64,000 nucleotides of DNA, from NCBI RefSeq assembly GCF_013403565.1, contig NZ_CP058627.1, positions 3,410,001 to 3,474,000 of the forward strand, given 5' to 3'. The notes under the pieces are model-generated. The model was not told where the DNA came from. It saw nothing but the letters and a program-made list of their open reading frames with translations, and made no database searches. Source of the stretch: Chitinibacter bivalviorum (lineage in GTDB: Bacteria > Pseudomonadota > Gammaproteobacteria > Burkholderiales > Chitinibacteraceae). The position numbers were made by a program, and so were the translations under genes. Every line of letters begins with the position of its first letter. The first letter of the stretch is position 1. This document shows positions 1 to 9,894 of the stretch, piece after piece.

Positions 1-513
1 AAAATTGAAACGGTGGCTGAGCAAGCTGCGGCCAAGGCGGCCGAGTTGGGTGACAAAGTTGCTGATGTTGCGGATCAGGCTTGGGATAGCACCAAAGATG
101 CCGCCGCTGAAATAACGGCGAAAGCCGATATTCTGGGTGAGCAAGTCGCCGCTAAAGCGGTTGAGCTGGGTGATAAAGCCGCCCTGGCTGCGGATCAGGC
201 TTGGGATACCGGCAAGCACGCGGCGTCACAATTGGCAGCCAAAGCCGAAGTGGTCGGCGAACAGGTTGCCACCAAAGCGGCTGAATTGAGCGATAAAGTG
301 GGTCTGGCTGCCGATCAAGCTGCGTTCAAAGCCGCAGAATTAGGTGATAAAGCGACTATTGCTGCTGATCATGCTTGGGATGCTACCAAGCAAACTGCAG
401 CCGAAGTGGCCGAAAAAGCGGAAGGCGTCGCCGATAAAGCCAGCGCGGCGCTTGCGCAAGGGGTAGATAGCGTGAAATCGGCAGTGCATAAAGGCAGCGA
501 TAAAGCGGTGTAA
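1..513 (+). CDS. Alanine-rich repeat protein, 5' end outside window
   Basis: The frame is open to the left edge, so the gene starts upstream; the GTG at 13 is only an internal candidate. The visible 170 residues are almost entirely Ala, Lys, Glu, Asp and Val in an amphipathic helical pattern. A unit of about 40 residues (AAKAxELGDK followed by AADQAWD and GEQV) recurs about four times, the third copy shortened. Such composition is seen in LEA-like, phasin-like and apolipoprotein-like coiled proteins; no enzymatic motif is visible. Function is not known; a structural or stress-protective role is a guess. Confidence 0.7.
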   Translation, partial: KIETVAEQAAAKAAELGDKVADVADQAWDSTKDAAAEITAKADILGEQVAAKAVELGDKAALAADQAWDTGKHAASQLAAKAEVVGEQVATKAAELSDKVGLAADQAAFKAAELGDKATIAADHAWDATKQTAAEVAEKAEGVADKASAALAQGVDSVKSAVHKGSDKAV

Positions 514-530
514 TCCTTGCCCTTTATGAT

Positions 531-556
531 AAAAAAGCCCAGCGCTTGCTGGGCTT
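531..556 (-). terminator. Rho-independent terminator for the yhcH transcript
   Basis: A perfect 9-bp stem (535-543 with 548-556, AAGCCCAGC arms) with a 4-nt loop. Read on the minus strand it is followed by a T run, as expected for the end of the leftward yhcH transcript. It may also slow rightward transcription from the repeat protein. Confidence 0.8.
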
Positions 557-609
557 ATGGGTATAGCGATATAGGCTATTTATTTATTGAATCGTGTTGG
601 TATACGTGC

Positions 610-1077
610 CTAGGTATTGAGTAGAGCAGCATCAATCTTGATCACGATTTTCTTGATCAGCTGTGATTGCTGCACGCAGCGGCAGGGCTTATGCAATTCG
701 CCCGGGAAAAAGATCGCGAACATGCCCGGCTTGAGATGCAGGCGCGATTCATCGGCGATCGGGTGAACAAAGGCGATGTCCCGTTCGGCCAATTGATCCG
801 TTGCGAGCGGCAGCTCGGGCTGCGCGACGCCAAAGCCGATGATCTCTTCACCTTCGAGCAAGTATTGAATATCAATATAGCGGCGGTGAAACTCGGGCAT
901 GCCGGTTTCCCAAGGCTGGGTTTGTGGCGTTTGCACAATGGCAATCATCTGATCACCTTCGATCGGATGGCGGCCCGTTGCAAGTTGGCTAAAGTCGGTG
1001 CTGCGCAGGTAATTTAAGGCGCGCTCAATGGCGGCGGGCAGCGGCGGTTGTGGGTGTGCTAAATGGCTAAAATACAT
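610..1077 (-). CDS. YhcH/YjgK/YiaL family (DUF386) protein
   Basis: 155 residues, the usual family length. Family signatures are visible: the EFHRRYIDIQYLLEG segment near residue 62, the PGELHKPC segment near 125, and a KKIVIKI beta strand close to the C terminus. These proteins are small cupin-like beta barrels, one member being the EbgC subunit of evolved beta-galactosidase; others sit beside sialic acid or uronate catabolism genes and are thought to act on sugar anomers. No sugar pathway genes lie next to it here. It is 20 nt downstream of the GGDEF/EAL gene and probably cotranscribed. The exact substrate cannot be inferred. Confidence 0.85.
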   Translation of the reverse strand: MYFSHLAHPQPPLPAAIERALNYLRSTDFSQLATGRHPIEGDQMIAIVQTPQTQPWETGMPEFHRRYIDIQYLLEGEEIIGFGVAQPELPLATDQLAERDIAFVHPIADESRLHLKPGMFAIFFPGELHKPCRCVQQSQLIKKIVIKIDAALLNT

Positions 1078-1097
1078 GTTGTACTCATTAGTGGCGC

Positions 1098-2990
1098 CTA
1101 GCTGGCGCGAGAAGTCTGGTGGCGAATGACAAATTGCTGGAATTCATCGGCAGGCAAAGCGGGCGACCAAAGATAGCCTTGACCTTGTTCACAGCCCAAT
1201 TCTATCAGACGAGTCAGGCTGGCTTGATCTTCAATGCCCTCGGCGATAAGTTGTAATTTGAGGCTGTTGGCCACTTGGATAATCGCCCGCACAATGGCTT
1301 CATCATGCGCATCTTCGGTGAGGCGGCGGATAAATGACTGATCGATCTTGAGGCGCTCGACTTCAAAATGCTTTAAGTAGCTAAGATTGGAATAACCCGT
1401 ACCAAAATCATCAATCGAAAAGCGTAAACCCAATTGCCGAAGATTACGCAAAATCACTTTGAGGTGCTGCGAGTCTTCCAGTAGCAATGATTCGGTCAGC
1501 TCAAGCTCGATCAACTCGGGAGCGAGCCCCGTAGCATTGAGCGCGCTGGTGACCAGTTGCTCCACATCGCCACGCCGAAACTGGATGGGGGAAATATTAA
1601 TCCCCATCACCAAGTTGCCCAGCCCGAGGCTTTGCCATTCTTTGGCTTGGCGACACGCTTCAAATACAATCCATTCGCCCATTTCAACGATCAGGCCCGA
1701 GTTTTCGGCAACAGGGATAAATTTACCCGGCGGCACCAAACCCAGCTCCGGGTGACGCCAGCGCACTAGGGCTTCAGCGCCAATAATCTGCCCACTTTGC
1801 AGGTCAAACTGGGGCTGGTAGTGCAGCGTGAATTCCGAATTGCCTAAGGCTTCGCGCATTTTGGATTCCAGATGAAGCTGCTCGGTGGCCTTGGTGTCCA
1901 TGCTGGAATTATAAAGACAGAATGTATTACGACCCGATGCTTTGGCGCGATACATCGCCATATCTGCGCGTTGCAACAGGCTGTCGAAATCATCTTGGGC
2001 GGAATTGGCCAATGCAATGCCAACTGAGCATGTGGCGGTGATGTTCAAATGCCCCAGTTGCAAAGGTTGTGAAATTTGGTGGATGACTTTTTGCGTAATT
2101 TCAATCGCATCGGCAGCTTGGCCGATCTGTTCCAGAATAATCAAAAACTCATCGCCACCTTGGCGGGATACCGTATCCGATTGGCGTACGCAATGGCGCA
2201 AACGTTGCGCCATTTCCACCAGTAATTGATCGCCCGCAGCATGGCCCAATGAATCATTAATCGTTTTGAAATTATCCAGATCAATAAAGATCAGTGCCGT
2301 GCTTTGTTGATTGCGCTGTGCTAAATCCAGCGCATGGCTACAACGGTCGCGGGCAAGAACGCGATTGGGCAGATGCGTCAGTGCATCATGGGTGGCGAGA
2401 AATTCGATTTCCTTTTGCGAATTGGATACACGCAGGTTTTCAATTTGCAAGGCGCGCAACGCCAGACGGAAGTCTTTCATAATCAGGCCGACGCTGATGG
2501 CGATGGTGCTCATAATCAGGCTCATGTCGATCCAGTAGCCCAATCCAACGTGGCTTGGCGTCGAGTGCCGCCAGCCTTGTACCTCGGCCAGTACCAAAAG
2601 ACTCATATTGAGCATAATGATGGCGCATTGCAGTACAAACAACCACGGCGCGCACAGTAGGCCAGTAAAGACAATAATCGCTGGGTAGGCCAGCATGGCG
2701 GGGTCGTAAATGCCCTTGCTAGTCCAGTGGATGGTGGCAATCATCGCGGTCAAGGTCAGGGCAAAGCTGGTCGCCGCCAATTCGTAACGTCCGCGCCGTG
2801 CGATTAAATAAGCTACACCAATGAGGACAAAAGTTGCGCCTAGAATCCAAGCATCTTGCTTTTGTTGGGAGGTGATTTTTTCAATGAGGCTAAACGCGAT
2901 GGCCAGCATGGTGATGCCGATAAAAGCGCCAAGGCGTTTTTGCCGGATATATTGCGTGGTGCTATCACTGCTGAAAAAGGGCGTTTTCAT
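1098..2990 (-). CDS. Membrane GGDEF-EAL protein (cyclic di-GMP metabolism)
   Basis: 630 residues. The first 180 hold about six hydrophobic segments forming an integral-membrane sensor of no family I recognise. A GGDEF domain follows with an intact GGDEF motif near residues 278-282 and an RxxD product-inhibition site (RQSD) five residues before it. The EAL domain begins near 380, with EAL at about 406 and a DDFGTGYS motif near 530. Both active-site signatures are intact, so the protein may make or degrade cyclic di-GMP; the net direction cannot be read from sequence. It probably adjusts the motile/sessile choice in response to a membrane signal. Confidence 0.93.
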   Translation of the reverse strand: MKTPFFSSDSTTQYIRQKRLGAFIGITMLAIAFSLIEKITSQQKQDAWILGATFVLIGVAYLIARRGRYELAATSFALTLTAMIATIHWTSKGIYDPAMLAYPAIIVFTGLLCAPWLFVLQCAIIMLNMSLLVLAEVQGWRHSTPSHVGLGYWIDMSLIMSTIAISVGLIMKDFRLALRALQIENLRVSNSQKEIEFLATHDALTHLPNRVLARDRCSHALDLAQRNQQSTALIFIDLDNFKTINDSLGHAAGDQLLVEMAQRLRHCVRQSDTVSRQGGDEFLIILEQIGQAADAIEITQKVIHQISQPLQLGHLNITATCSVGIALANSAQDDFDSLLQRADMAMYRAKASGRNTFCLYNSSMDTKATEQLHLESKMREALGNSEFTLHYQPQFDLQSGQIIGAEALVRWRHPELGLVPPGKFIPVAENSGLIVEMGEWIVFEACRQAKEWQSLGLGNLVMGINISPIQFRRGDVEQLVTSALNATGLAPELIELELTESLLLEDSQHLKVILRNLRQLGLRFSIDDFGTGYSNLSYLKHFEVERLKIDQSFIRRLTEDAHDEAIVRAIIQVANSLKLQLIAEGIEDQASLTRLIELGCEQGQGYLWSPALPADEFQQFVIRHQTSRAS

Positions 2991-3150
2991 TCTAATGTTT
3001 AATACTCAAAGGACTTGCAGAAGTAGCAATCTGAATTCAATGTCATGATAGTGAAGCAATATTGCGACCGCATGTTTTCTAAATGCAGCCAATATCACGT
3101 AAGCAGTCAGCAATCATACAATTGTTTGGCCGCATACTGTTTGAAATGAT

Positions 3151-3180
3151 AAAAAAAGCGGCCCGCAGGCCGCTTTTTTT
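3151..3180 (-). terminator. Terminator downstream of valS
   Basis: A 6-bp GC stem (GCGGCC at 3158-3163 with GGCCGC at 3168-3173) flanked by seven A and seven T, so it can work in both directions. It lies 17 bp after the valS stop. Confidence 0.9.
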
Positions 3181-3196
3181 GGTGATCACACCCTGT

Positions 3197-6013
3197 TTAT
3201 TTCAGCTTGTTGAGCTGGGCATTGAGTTTGGCCAGCTTGTCGTCCAACTCAGCCAATTGCGCGCGGTCTTTCTCAACCAAATGCGCAGGCGCTTTATCGG
3301 TGTAACCCGGTTTTTCCAGCTTCATCACCAGTTTCTCGCGGGCGTCGGTGGTTTTGCCGATTTCTTTGGTCACGCGCGCGGTTTCAGCGGCTTTATCCAC
3401 CTCTACCACCAACATCATGCGTGTCGTGCCCAGGGCTGATGCAGCCACCGCCACTGGCGCGTCGCCCGCTGGCAGGCTAGCGACGATGTTCACTTCCGAC
3501 AGTTTAGCCAAAGGTTTCAGATACGGCGCAAACTCGGCCATTTCTGGTGAGCCTTCGAGGAACATCGGTACTTTCACCGCTGGCGACAGACCCATCTCAC
3601 CGCGCAAATTCCGTGCAGCAAATGCGAGCGCTTTCAGCGTTTCAACTTTGGTGTTGGCCTCAAGATTTACTTTGCTCAAGTCTGCCACAGGCCATTTCGC
3701 CATCATCAATGATTCGCTGTCTTTCTTGCCTGCGAGCGGAGCAACGGTTTGCCACAGCTCTTCGGTAATGAAAGGCATGATCGGATGCGCGAGTCTTAGA
3801 ATGGTTTCCAGTACTCGAATCAGCGTGCGGCGTGCTGCGCGTTGCTGGGTATCTGTCCCAAATTGAGTCGATACCTTGGCTAGCTCGATATACCAGTCGC
3901 AGTATTCATTCCATACGAACTCGTAAATCGCTTGCGCGGCCAAGTCGAAACGGAACGTATCGAGCGCGTGTGTGATTTGCGCTTCGGCTTCTTGCAGGCG
4001 GCCGATGATCCACAGGTCGGGGAAGCTGTAGTCGAGTTCTGCATTCTCTTCCAAGCCACAATCTTTGCCTTCGACATTCATCATCACAAAACGCGTCGCG
4101 TTCCAGATTTTGTTGCAGAAGTTGCGATAGCCATCGCAGCGTTTCTGATCGAAGTTGATTGAGCGACCCAATGACGCCAGTGATGCAAACGTGAAGCGCA
4201 AGGCATCGACACCGTAGGCTGGAATGCCTTCTGGGAATTCTTTCGCAGTTTTTGCCGCCACTTTCGGCGCGTTTTCTGGGCGACGCAGACCGGTGGTGCG
4301 TTTTTCCAGCAAAGGCTCCAGCGCGATACCGTCGATCAAATCAACAGGGTCAAGCACATTGCCTTCGGATTTGGACATTTTCTGTCCTTCCGCATCGCGT
4401 ACCAAGCCGTGGATATACACGTGTTTGAACGGCACTTTGCCAGTGAAATGCTTGGTCATCATAATCATCCGGGCAACCCAGAAGAAAATAATGTCGTAGC
4501 CGGTCACGAGTACCGATGAAGGCAGGAATGCTTTCAAATCGGGTGTCTCATTCGGCCAGCCGTGGCTCGAGAATGGCACCAGCGCCGAGCTAAACCACGT
4601 GTCGAGCACGTCGTTATCGCGCATTACTGACTTACCGCCCGCTTTGGCGAACGCTTCAGCTTCGGTGCGCGCCACATACACTTGGCCGTCTTCGTCGTAC
4701 CAAGCCGGGATTTGATGGCCCCACCACAATTGGCGTGAAATACACCAGTCTTGGATGTTATTGAGCCATGAATTATAGGTGTTCACCCAGTCATTCGGCA
4801 CGAATTGCACTTCACCGCTGTGAACCGCTTCAAGCGCTTTTTCGGTAATGGTCTGGCCGCTTTCATCGGCTTTGCTCATCGCCATAAACCACTGATCGGT
4901 CAGCAATGGCTCGATCACCGTACCAGTACGATCGCCGCGTGGCACCATCAGTTTGTGCGGTTTGGTGTCGAGCAACAGGCCTTGTGCTTCCAGATCGGCC
5001 AGCATTGCTTTACGCGCTTGTGCGGTCGTCAAACCGGCGTAGGCGGCTGGTAATTCAACGCTGCCGAGGCTCGCGCCGTCAAAGCTGAATACTTGCGCTT
5101 TCGCGAGGATGGTCGCTTGCAAGCTCATCACATTGATCAGCTGCGTGTTGTGGCGTTTGCCGACTTGGTAGTCGTTAAAGTCGTGCGCGGGCGTGATTTT
5201 GACAAAACCAGTACCGAATTCTTTATCCACGTATTCGTCAGCAATCACCGGAATCTGGCGGCCGGTCAGTGGCAACTCAACCATTTTGCCGAGCAAATGT
5301 GTGAAACGCTCGTCATCGGGCGCAATCGCCACAGCAACGTCGCCGAGCAAGGTTTCAGGGCGCGTCGTCGCAACGGTAATGAATTCATCTGAGCCGACAA
5401 CGGGATATTTGATATGCCACATATGGCCGTTTTCTTCTTCGGAAATCACTTCCAAATCAGAAACGGCGGTGCCGAGTTTGGCATCCCAGTTCGACAGGCG
5501 TTTACCGCGGTAGATCAGGCCTTCTTCATACAAGCGCACAAAGGCTTCAACCACGGCGGTCGACATTTTGTCGTCCATCGTAAAGTATTCGCGGCCCCAG
5601 TCCACCGACGAGCCCATGCGGCGCATCTGGCTGGTAATGGTGTCGCCCGATTCTTTTTTCCATTCCCATACTTTTTCGAGGAAAGCAGGGCGGCCCAATT
5701 CATGGCGGCTCACGCCTTGCGCATCAAGCTGGCGTTCAACGACGATCTGCGTCGCGATACCGGCATGGTCGGTGCCAGGCAGCCACAGCGTATTGTCGCC
5801 GCGCATCCGGTGATAACGCGTTAGGCCATCCATGATGGTCTGATTGAACGCGTGACCCATGTGCAGCGTGCCAGTGACGTTGGGCGGTGGCAGTTGGATA
5901 CAAAAGGCCTCGCGGGCGAGGTCCATACTAGGCTGGAAGTAACCTTGGCTTTCCCAGAATGGGTACCAACGGGATTCAATATTCTGTGGCTCGAAGCTCT
6001 TAGCGAGTTCCAT
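3197..6013 (-). CDS. valS: Valyl-tRNA synthetase
   Basis: 938 residues, normal for bacterial ValRS. It charges tRNA-Val and edits misactivated threonine. The class I signatures are present: HMGH at residues 51-54 and KMSKS in the second half, with the editing insertion between them. The C terminus ends in the typical lysine/leucine-rich coiled coil that contacts tRNA. The ATG start gives the canonical MELAKSFEP opening. The upstream acidic-protein gene and holC-pepA on the same strand match the conserved betaproteobacterial order, but a hairpin element at 6135-6193 probably separates the units. Confidence 0.98.
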   Translation of the reverse strand: MELAKSFEPQNIESRWYPFWESQGYFQPSMDLAREAFCIQLPPPNVTGTLHMGHAFNQTIMDGLTRYHRMRGDNTLWLPGTDHAGIATQIVVERQLDAQGVSRHELGRPAFLEKVWEWKKESGDTITSQMRRMGSSVDWGREYFTMDDKMSTAVVEAFVRLYEEGLIYRGKRLSNWDAKLGTAVSDLEVISEEENGHMWHIKYPVVGSDEFITVATTRPETLLGDVAVAIAPDDERFTHLLGKMVELPLTGRQIPVIADEYVDKEFGTGFVKITPAHDFNDYQVGKRHNTQLINVMSLQATILAKAQVFSFDGASLGSVELPAAYAGLTTAQARKAMLADLEAQGLLLDTKPHKLMVPRGDRTGTVIEPLLTDQWFMAMSKADESGQTITEKALEAVHSGEVQFVPNDWVNTYNSWLNNIQDWCISRQLWWGHQIPAWYDEDGQVYVARTEAEAFAKAGGKSVMRDNDVLDTWFSSALVPFSSHGWPNETPDLKAFLPSSVLVTGYDIIFFWVARMIMMTKHFTGKVPFKHVYIHGLVRDAEGQKMSKSEGNVLDPVDLIDGIALEPLLEKRTTGLRRPENAPKVAAKTAKEFPEGIPAYGVDALRFTFASLASLGRSINFDQKRCDGYRNFCNKIWNATRFVMMNVEGKDCGLEENAELDYSFPDLWIIGRLQEAEAQITHALDTFRFDLAAQAIYEFVWNEYCDWYIELAKVSTQFGTDTQQRAARRTLIRVLETILRLAHPIMPFITEELWQTVAPLAGKKDSESLMMAKWPVADLSKVNLEANTKVETLKALAFAARNLRGEMGLSPAVKVPMFLEGSPEMAEFAPYLKPLAKLSEVNIVASLPAGDAPVAVAASALGTTRMMLVVEVDKAAETARVTKEIGKTTDAREKLVMKLEKPGYTDKAPAHLVEKDRAQLAELDDKLAKLNAQLNKLK

Positions 6014-6134
6014 GGCGGCGTGCTCGAATTAAACGCGAAACCGCAGATTATACGTGAAGTGTGGGGCGTGGTGAGAGAGGGCTTTGTTAGCAGGTGTACC
6101 GAGTGGCGGCTTGCTGGGGTGCTTTATCGATAGC

Positions 6135-6193
6135 TAGATGGGTATATGCTTGAACGCTTTATGATCAAAAGTATTTTGGCATATACCCATCTA
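6135..6193. repeat. Intergenic hairpin element, GGGTAT family (copy a)
   Basis: Perfect 15-bp inverted arms (6135-6149 and 6179-6193, core GATGGGTATATGC) around a 29-nt loop, between the acidic-protein gene and valS. The same GGGTAT/ATACCC arms recur at other gene ends in the window. It probably folds in RNA and ends or stabilises the leftward transcript; there is no long T run. Confidence 0.75.
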
Positions 6194-6211
6194 TAGAGCT
6201 GGATTAGCTGC

Positions 6212-7846
6212 TTACATTAAGCCCTTGCTGCGCAATTCGGCTTCGACCAGATCAACGATGCGTTGAGAGAGCTGTACTTCGAGGCTGTCCATAATCTGAT
6301 CGGTGAGCTTGCGCAGGGCGTCGCTATAAAATTGCGCCATCATCGCGTCAAAATGCTGTTTGGCGAGTTTTTCAACTTCGCTGGCAATATCAAGCGAGAG
6401 CTGAGCGCCAACGCTGGCGGTAATTTCAGCAATGGTATCGCTATTGATTTTGCTGGATGCGGCTACCGCGGTTGGCGCCGCAGCTGTCTCAATCTCTATG
6501 ATGGCGGGCGGTTCGTCGCTGATGTGCGCTGACTCCGCCGGCTCAACGATCGGTGCGACTTCATGGCTGTGGCTGCTGTGCTCTGAGGCAAGCAGCGCAG
6601 GTATGTCGGCTTCAATCTGAGTCTCGTTTTCGTCATCCAGATCGATGGCCACGATTTCATGATCATCCGCCACGGCGTAGACGATCAGATGGTCTTCGAG
6701 CCCAAGGGCGTCTGCGTGCACTGCATCTGTGAGCACTGCTGTGGGTAAAATATCCTGCTGCACGAGCTGCGGCGCAGGGCTTGTTTCGGTGTGTTGTGCG
6801 TCTATGCTGAGGACGGCTTCGGCTTCGGCTTCGGCTTCGGCTTCGGCTTCGGCTTCGGCTTCGGCTTCGGCTTCGGCTTCGGCTTCGGCTTCGGCGGGGC
6901 TTGGCGCTACAGCTTCGCTTTCAAGATTGGGGATGGTGTCTGCCCAATCGGCGACGGTGTCGTGCAACGTGGGGATTTCTGCACTTAAAGTCGGGATGTC
7001 ATCATCGTCTTCATCGCCCATCTCTAAGGTGAGGTGTAGCTCTTCAGTTTCATCATCACCCGCCGCCAAAATGGCGTCGAGGTCTAAGACGGGAATCTCA
7101 TCGTCCAGCGTATTGAGCCCGATGCTAGCAGGGCTGGGCGGGGTTGATTCCAGCGCAGGCAGTTCATCGAGCGGCAGCACTAAATCGGTGGCGACAAAGC
7201 CACCGGTCGAGAGCATCACGTCGGGGTGGCGCACTTGGACTGGCGGGATTTTGGGGGCATCAGCATAGCTCGGCGCAGGCGGTGCTGCGTTGAGCGCGTC
7301 CAGATCGAGTAGCGGTAAATCTAAAAAAACCGACTCAGATGGCGGGGTTTGTGCTGATTTGCTCGCGCTAAAGCGACTTTCTGGAATGCGTGGCGCGGCG
7401 GCGAATGCCGCAGCAGGCTGTGCAGGGGCGATGATTTTTTCGATTTTCTGCTTATCTTCTTCCGTGTCGGGCGCAGGGAACATTGGCCGATTTTGAAAGG
7501 GCAGGGGATCGATCGCCAAAGATTCAGCTTTGGGTTTGGGGCTAATCGCTTTGCTGGCTTCGCGGTCCAGATCGGCCAGATCATCATCATCGTGATCGTA
7601 GACCCACTCGCGTTCGAGGCTGGCGATACGATCGGCGAGATCGGAAGGAACTTCATCGGTCAGCGATGGGATTTCATGGTCCAGATCAAAAATCGCTTGA
7701 TTTGCTTTCGTTGAGACTTCGGTGAGTACCGGTATTTCATCACTTTGACCCGCGTGAGCGCTGCGATGGCGCGCCATCAGAGCATCCATCTTGTTAAACA
7801 ATGGATTGATCGAATCATCATTCGGCGGTGTTTTCTGATCGGCCAC
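6212..7846 (-). CDS. Acidic protein of unknown function between holC and valS
   Basis: 544 residues, very rich in Glu, Asp, Ala and Pro, and mostly low complexity. Short motifs of the form EIPxL/DEIPVLD recur through the first 300 residues. A pure Glu-Ala run of about 13 pairs lies near residue 320. The last 85 residues form a predicted amphipathic helical domain (from about SDTIAEIT to the end), the only part likely to fold. No signal peptide or membrane segment. A variable protein is commonly found between holC and valS in betaproteobacteria, some members being called DUF2486; I cannot confirm membership. Only 3 nt separate it from holC, so it is cotranscribed. Confidence 0.8.
   Translation of the reverse strand: MADQKTPPNDDSINPLFNKMDALMARHRSAHAGQSDEIPVLTEVSTKANQAIFDLDHEIPSLTDEVPSDLADRIASLEREWVYDHDDDDLADLDREASKAISPKPKAESLAIDPLPFQNRPMFPAPDTEEDKQKIEKIIAPAQPAAAFAAAPRIPESRFSASKSAQTPPSESVFLDLPLLDLDALNAAPPAPSYADAPKIPPVQVRHPDVMLSTGGFVATDLVLPLDELPALESTPPSPASIGLNTLDDEIPVLDLDAILAAGDDETEELHLTLEMGDEDDDDIPTLSAEIPTLHDTVADWADTIPNLESEAVAPSPAEAEAEAEAEAEAEAEAEAEAEAEAEAVLSIDAQHTETSPAPQLVQQDILPTAVLTDAVHADALGLEDHLIVYAVADDHEIVAIDLDDENETQIEADIPALLASEHSSHSHEVAPIVEPAESAHISDEPPAIIEIETAAAPTAVAASSKINSDTIAEITASVGAQLSLDIASEVEKLAKQHFDAMMAQFYSDALRKLTDQIMDSLEVQLSQRIVDLVEAELRSKGLM
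6815..6894. repeat. Pure hexanucleotide repeat (GGCTTC)13
   Basis: Thirteen uninterrupted GGCTTC units followed by GG. In the minus-strand gene they encode the Glu-Ala run. Because the unit is 6 bp, slippage changes protein length by dipeptides and keeps the frame. Confidence 0.95.
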
Positions 7847-7849
7847 GAT

Positions 7850-8290
7850 TCAATCGCTCCTGCTGGCGGTTAGAGAAGACATATCGGTTGCGGTGGGCGT
7901 ATGGCCCAATTGTTTGTAAGCCGCCCAGCGTTGGCGGGCGGCCAAACGGAGTTCATCGTCGCTGTCGACGATTTCAATCAGGCGCGCAAATTCGCTAAAG
8001 CGCGGCGCGACATGATCGGTCCAATTGAATAATACATCGCGCGGGCGTAGCAATTCGACGCGATGATCCAAAATAATCGGTGTTTGTGTCGCCTGTATGG
8101 CATCGGCCAAGCAATGCGGTAAAAAGCCCGTTGCTGGCGTTTCCCACAATAATCGATCCAGCGCTTGGGTCGAGGCTTCTGAGCCCGTCAAAATGCAGAC
8201 GCTTTTGCCTTGAGCCAGCGCTTTACCGACGAGCTGACACAAGGCCAGCTCGCGGGATCGGACATTAAAATAAAACGAGATTTCAGTCAT
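7850..8290 (-). CDS. holC: DNA polymerase III chi subunit
   Basis: 146 residues, typical of HolC. The N-terminal strand pattern (TEISFYFNV), the conserved WETPATGFLPHCLAD segment near residue 50 and the PxILDHR segment near 72 match the family. Chi links the clamp loader, through psi, to single-stranded DNA-binding protein at the replication fork. It follows pepA after 62 nt that contain a hairpin element, and precedes the acidic gene by 3 nt. Confidence 0.93.
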   Translation of the reverse strand: MTEISFYFNVRSRELALCQLVGKALAQGKSVCILTGSEASTQALDRLLWETPATGFLPHCLADAIQATQTPIILDHRVELLRPRDVLFNWTDHVAPRFSEFARLIEIVDSDDELRLAARQRWAAYKQLGHTPTATDMSSLTASRSD

Positions 8291-8297
8291 ATATAGT

Positions 8298-8346
8298 GGG
8301 TATGCGTCTCTAGTTAATGCATAGTTTGGTCTACAGACGGATACCC
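8298..8346. repeat. Intergenic hairpin element, GGGTAT family (copy b)
   Basis: Arms GGGTATGCGTCT (8298-8309) and AGACGGATACCC (8335-8346), 11 of 12 positions complementary, in the pepA-holC spacer. It may partly terminate or process the transcript leaving pepA. Confidence 0.65.
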
Positions 8347-8352
8347 TTGGTA

Positions 8353-9816
8353 TTACAGCTTAGATAAATATTGCAGCAACAAGGGCACAGGGCGGCCCGT
8401 AGCGCCTTTGGCTGCGCCCGATTTCCATGCTGTACCGGCGATGTCCAAGTGCGCCCATTTCACGTCTTTGGTAAAGCGCGACAGGAAAGCGGCAGCGGTA
8501 ATCGAGCCTGCAGGGCGACCGCCAATATTGGCCATGTCGGCAAAGTTCGATTTCAGCTGTTCTTGGTATTCATCAAACAGCGGCATGCGCCATGCTTTGT
8601 CATCGCTGTTTTTTGACGCATCAAGCAGCGCATCGGCCAGGTCATCATCATTGGCAAACAGACCCGTGGTGGTGTGGCCGAGCGCAATGATACACGCGCC
8701 AGTCAGCGTCGCGATGTCAATCACGGCGGCGGGTTCGAAACGCTGCACATAAGTCAGCGCGTCGCACAAGATCAAACGGCCTTCAGCGTCGGTATTCAAA
8801 ATCTCAATCGTCTGGCCGCTCATGCTGGTGACGATATCGCCCGGTTTCACCGCATTGCCGTTCGGCATGTTTTCGCAGGCAGGGATAATGCCGACCAGAT
8901 TGATTTTCAAATCGAGCTCAGCCACGGCACGGAATACGCCCAGCACGGTGGCTGCACCGCACATATCGTATTTCATCTCGTCCATGCCTTCGCCCGGCTT
9001 CAGAGAAATACCGCCTGAGTCAAAGGTAATGCCTTTTCCAACCAGCGCGACGGGTTTTTGCTTTTTATCGGCGTTGTGATATTCCATCACGATAAATTTG
9101 GGCGGAACGATCGAGCCTTTGGCGACCGACAGGAACGAGCCCATTTTCAGCGTTTCGAGTTCTTCTTGCTCCAATACATGGCAAGAGAAATCATAAGTGT
9201 GCGCCAAGTGCTGTGCCGTGGCGGCGAGGTAATCCGGCGTGCAGACGTTTGGTGGCAAATTGCCCAAGTCGCGCGTCAAATTCATGCCGTGGCCCAAGGC
9301 CAAGCCATACACCAAGCCTGCTTCGATGTCGTCGAGATCGCCTTTTTTCGGTGCAACGAGGCTGACCAATTCAAGTTTTGGCACTGGCGCTGCGTCAGAT
9401 TTGAATTGGTCAAAGCGATAAACTTCGAGCATCAGCGCGTTGACGATTTCCTGCGCGGTCGTTTTTTGATCTTGTTTTTTAATCCCCGCGAGCGAGAGCG
9501 CCACGCAGGCTGTTTTGTTCTGGCTAGCAAGCAAGGTTTTGGCTAGCGCGCGGCTGCTATCGCGCAAATCTTTATCGCTTGGCTCTTTACCCAGTTGTAC
9601 CAAAATAACGCGTTTGAATTCCAGACCCGCGGGTAAGCCCAGGCTTAAAGTAGCCGCCGCTTTGGCCGCCAATTCGCCATCTTTGATCGCTTGGCTTAAA
9701 ATGCCGCCACACAGGATGTCGAGCTCTTTACCGTGAGTTGGTAATTTTTCGCCCAAAACTGGCAGAACTACGCAATCTGCGGCCTCGGGGGCGGGGGAAA
9801 CTATGGTAAATTCCAT
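8353..9816 (-). CDS. pepA: Leucyl aminopeptidase (M17 family)
   Basis: 487 residues. The M17 metal-binding signatures are intact: GKGITFDSGG near residue 260 and NTDAEGR near 340, supplying the Lys, Asp and Glu ligands of the two-metal centre. PepA removes N-terminal residues from peptides as a cytoplasmic hexamer; in Escherichia coli it also binds DNA. The start is an ATG preceded by AGGAG at 9823-9827. It is transcribed divergently from lptF across 78 bp, a pairing common in proteobacteria. Confidence 0.97.
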   Translation of the reverse strand: MEFTIVSPAPEAADCVVLPVLGEKLPTHGKELDILCGGILSQAIKDGELAAKAAATLSLGLPAGLEFKRVILVQLGKEPSDKDLRDSSRALAKTLLASQNKTACVALSLAGIKKQDQKTTAQEIVNALMLEVYRFDQFKSDAAPVPKLELVSLVAPKKGDLDDIEAGLVYGLALGHGMNLTRDLGNLPPNVCTPDYLAATAQHLAHTYDFSCHVLEQEELETLKMGSFLSVAKGSIVPPKFIVMEYHNADKKQKPVALVGKGITFDSGGISLKPGEGMDEMKYDMCGAATVLGVFRAVAELDLKINLVGIIPACENMPNGNAVKPGDIVTSMSGQTIEILNTDAEGRLILCDALTYVQRFEPAAVIDIATLTGACIIALGHTTTGLFANDDDLADALLDASKNSDDKAWRMPLFDEYQEQLKSNFADMANIGGRPAGSITAAAFLSRFTKDVKWAHLDIAGTAWKSGAAKGATGRPVPLLLQYLSKL

Positions 9817-9894
9817 CTGGAGCTCCTAGCTAAATGCATTCAATTAAACGATTATTCACTTACACTTCGCCCAAGTCAAAAGACAAATTCACTG
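9817..9894. promoter_or_regulatory. Divergent pepA / lptF control region
   Basis: 78 bp between two divergent start codons, so it must hold both promoters. It is AT-rich, with the pepA ribosome-binding site at its left end. No convincing -35/-10 pair could be fixed by eye. Confidence 0.4.

Noticed and set aside
6791..6988. Plus-strand frame coding for a long Gly-Phe repeat
   Set aside because: It is the antisense reading of the Glu-Ala hexanucleotide tract in the acidic-protein gene, with no start context and no similarity beyond the repeat.
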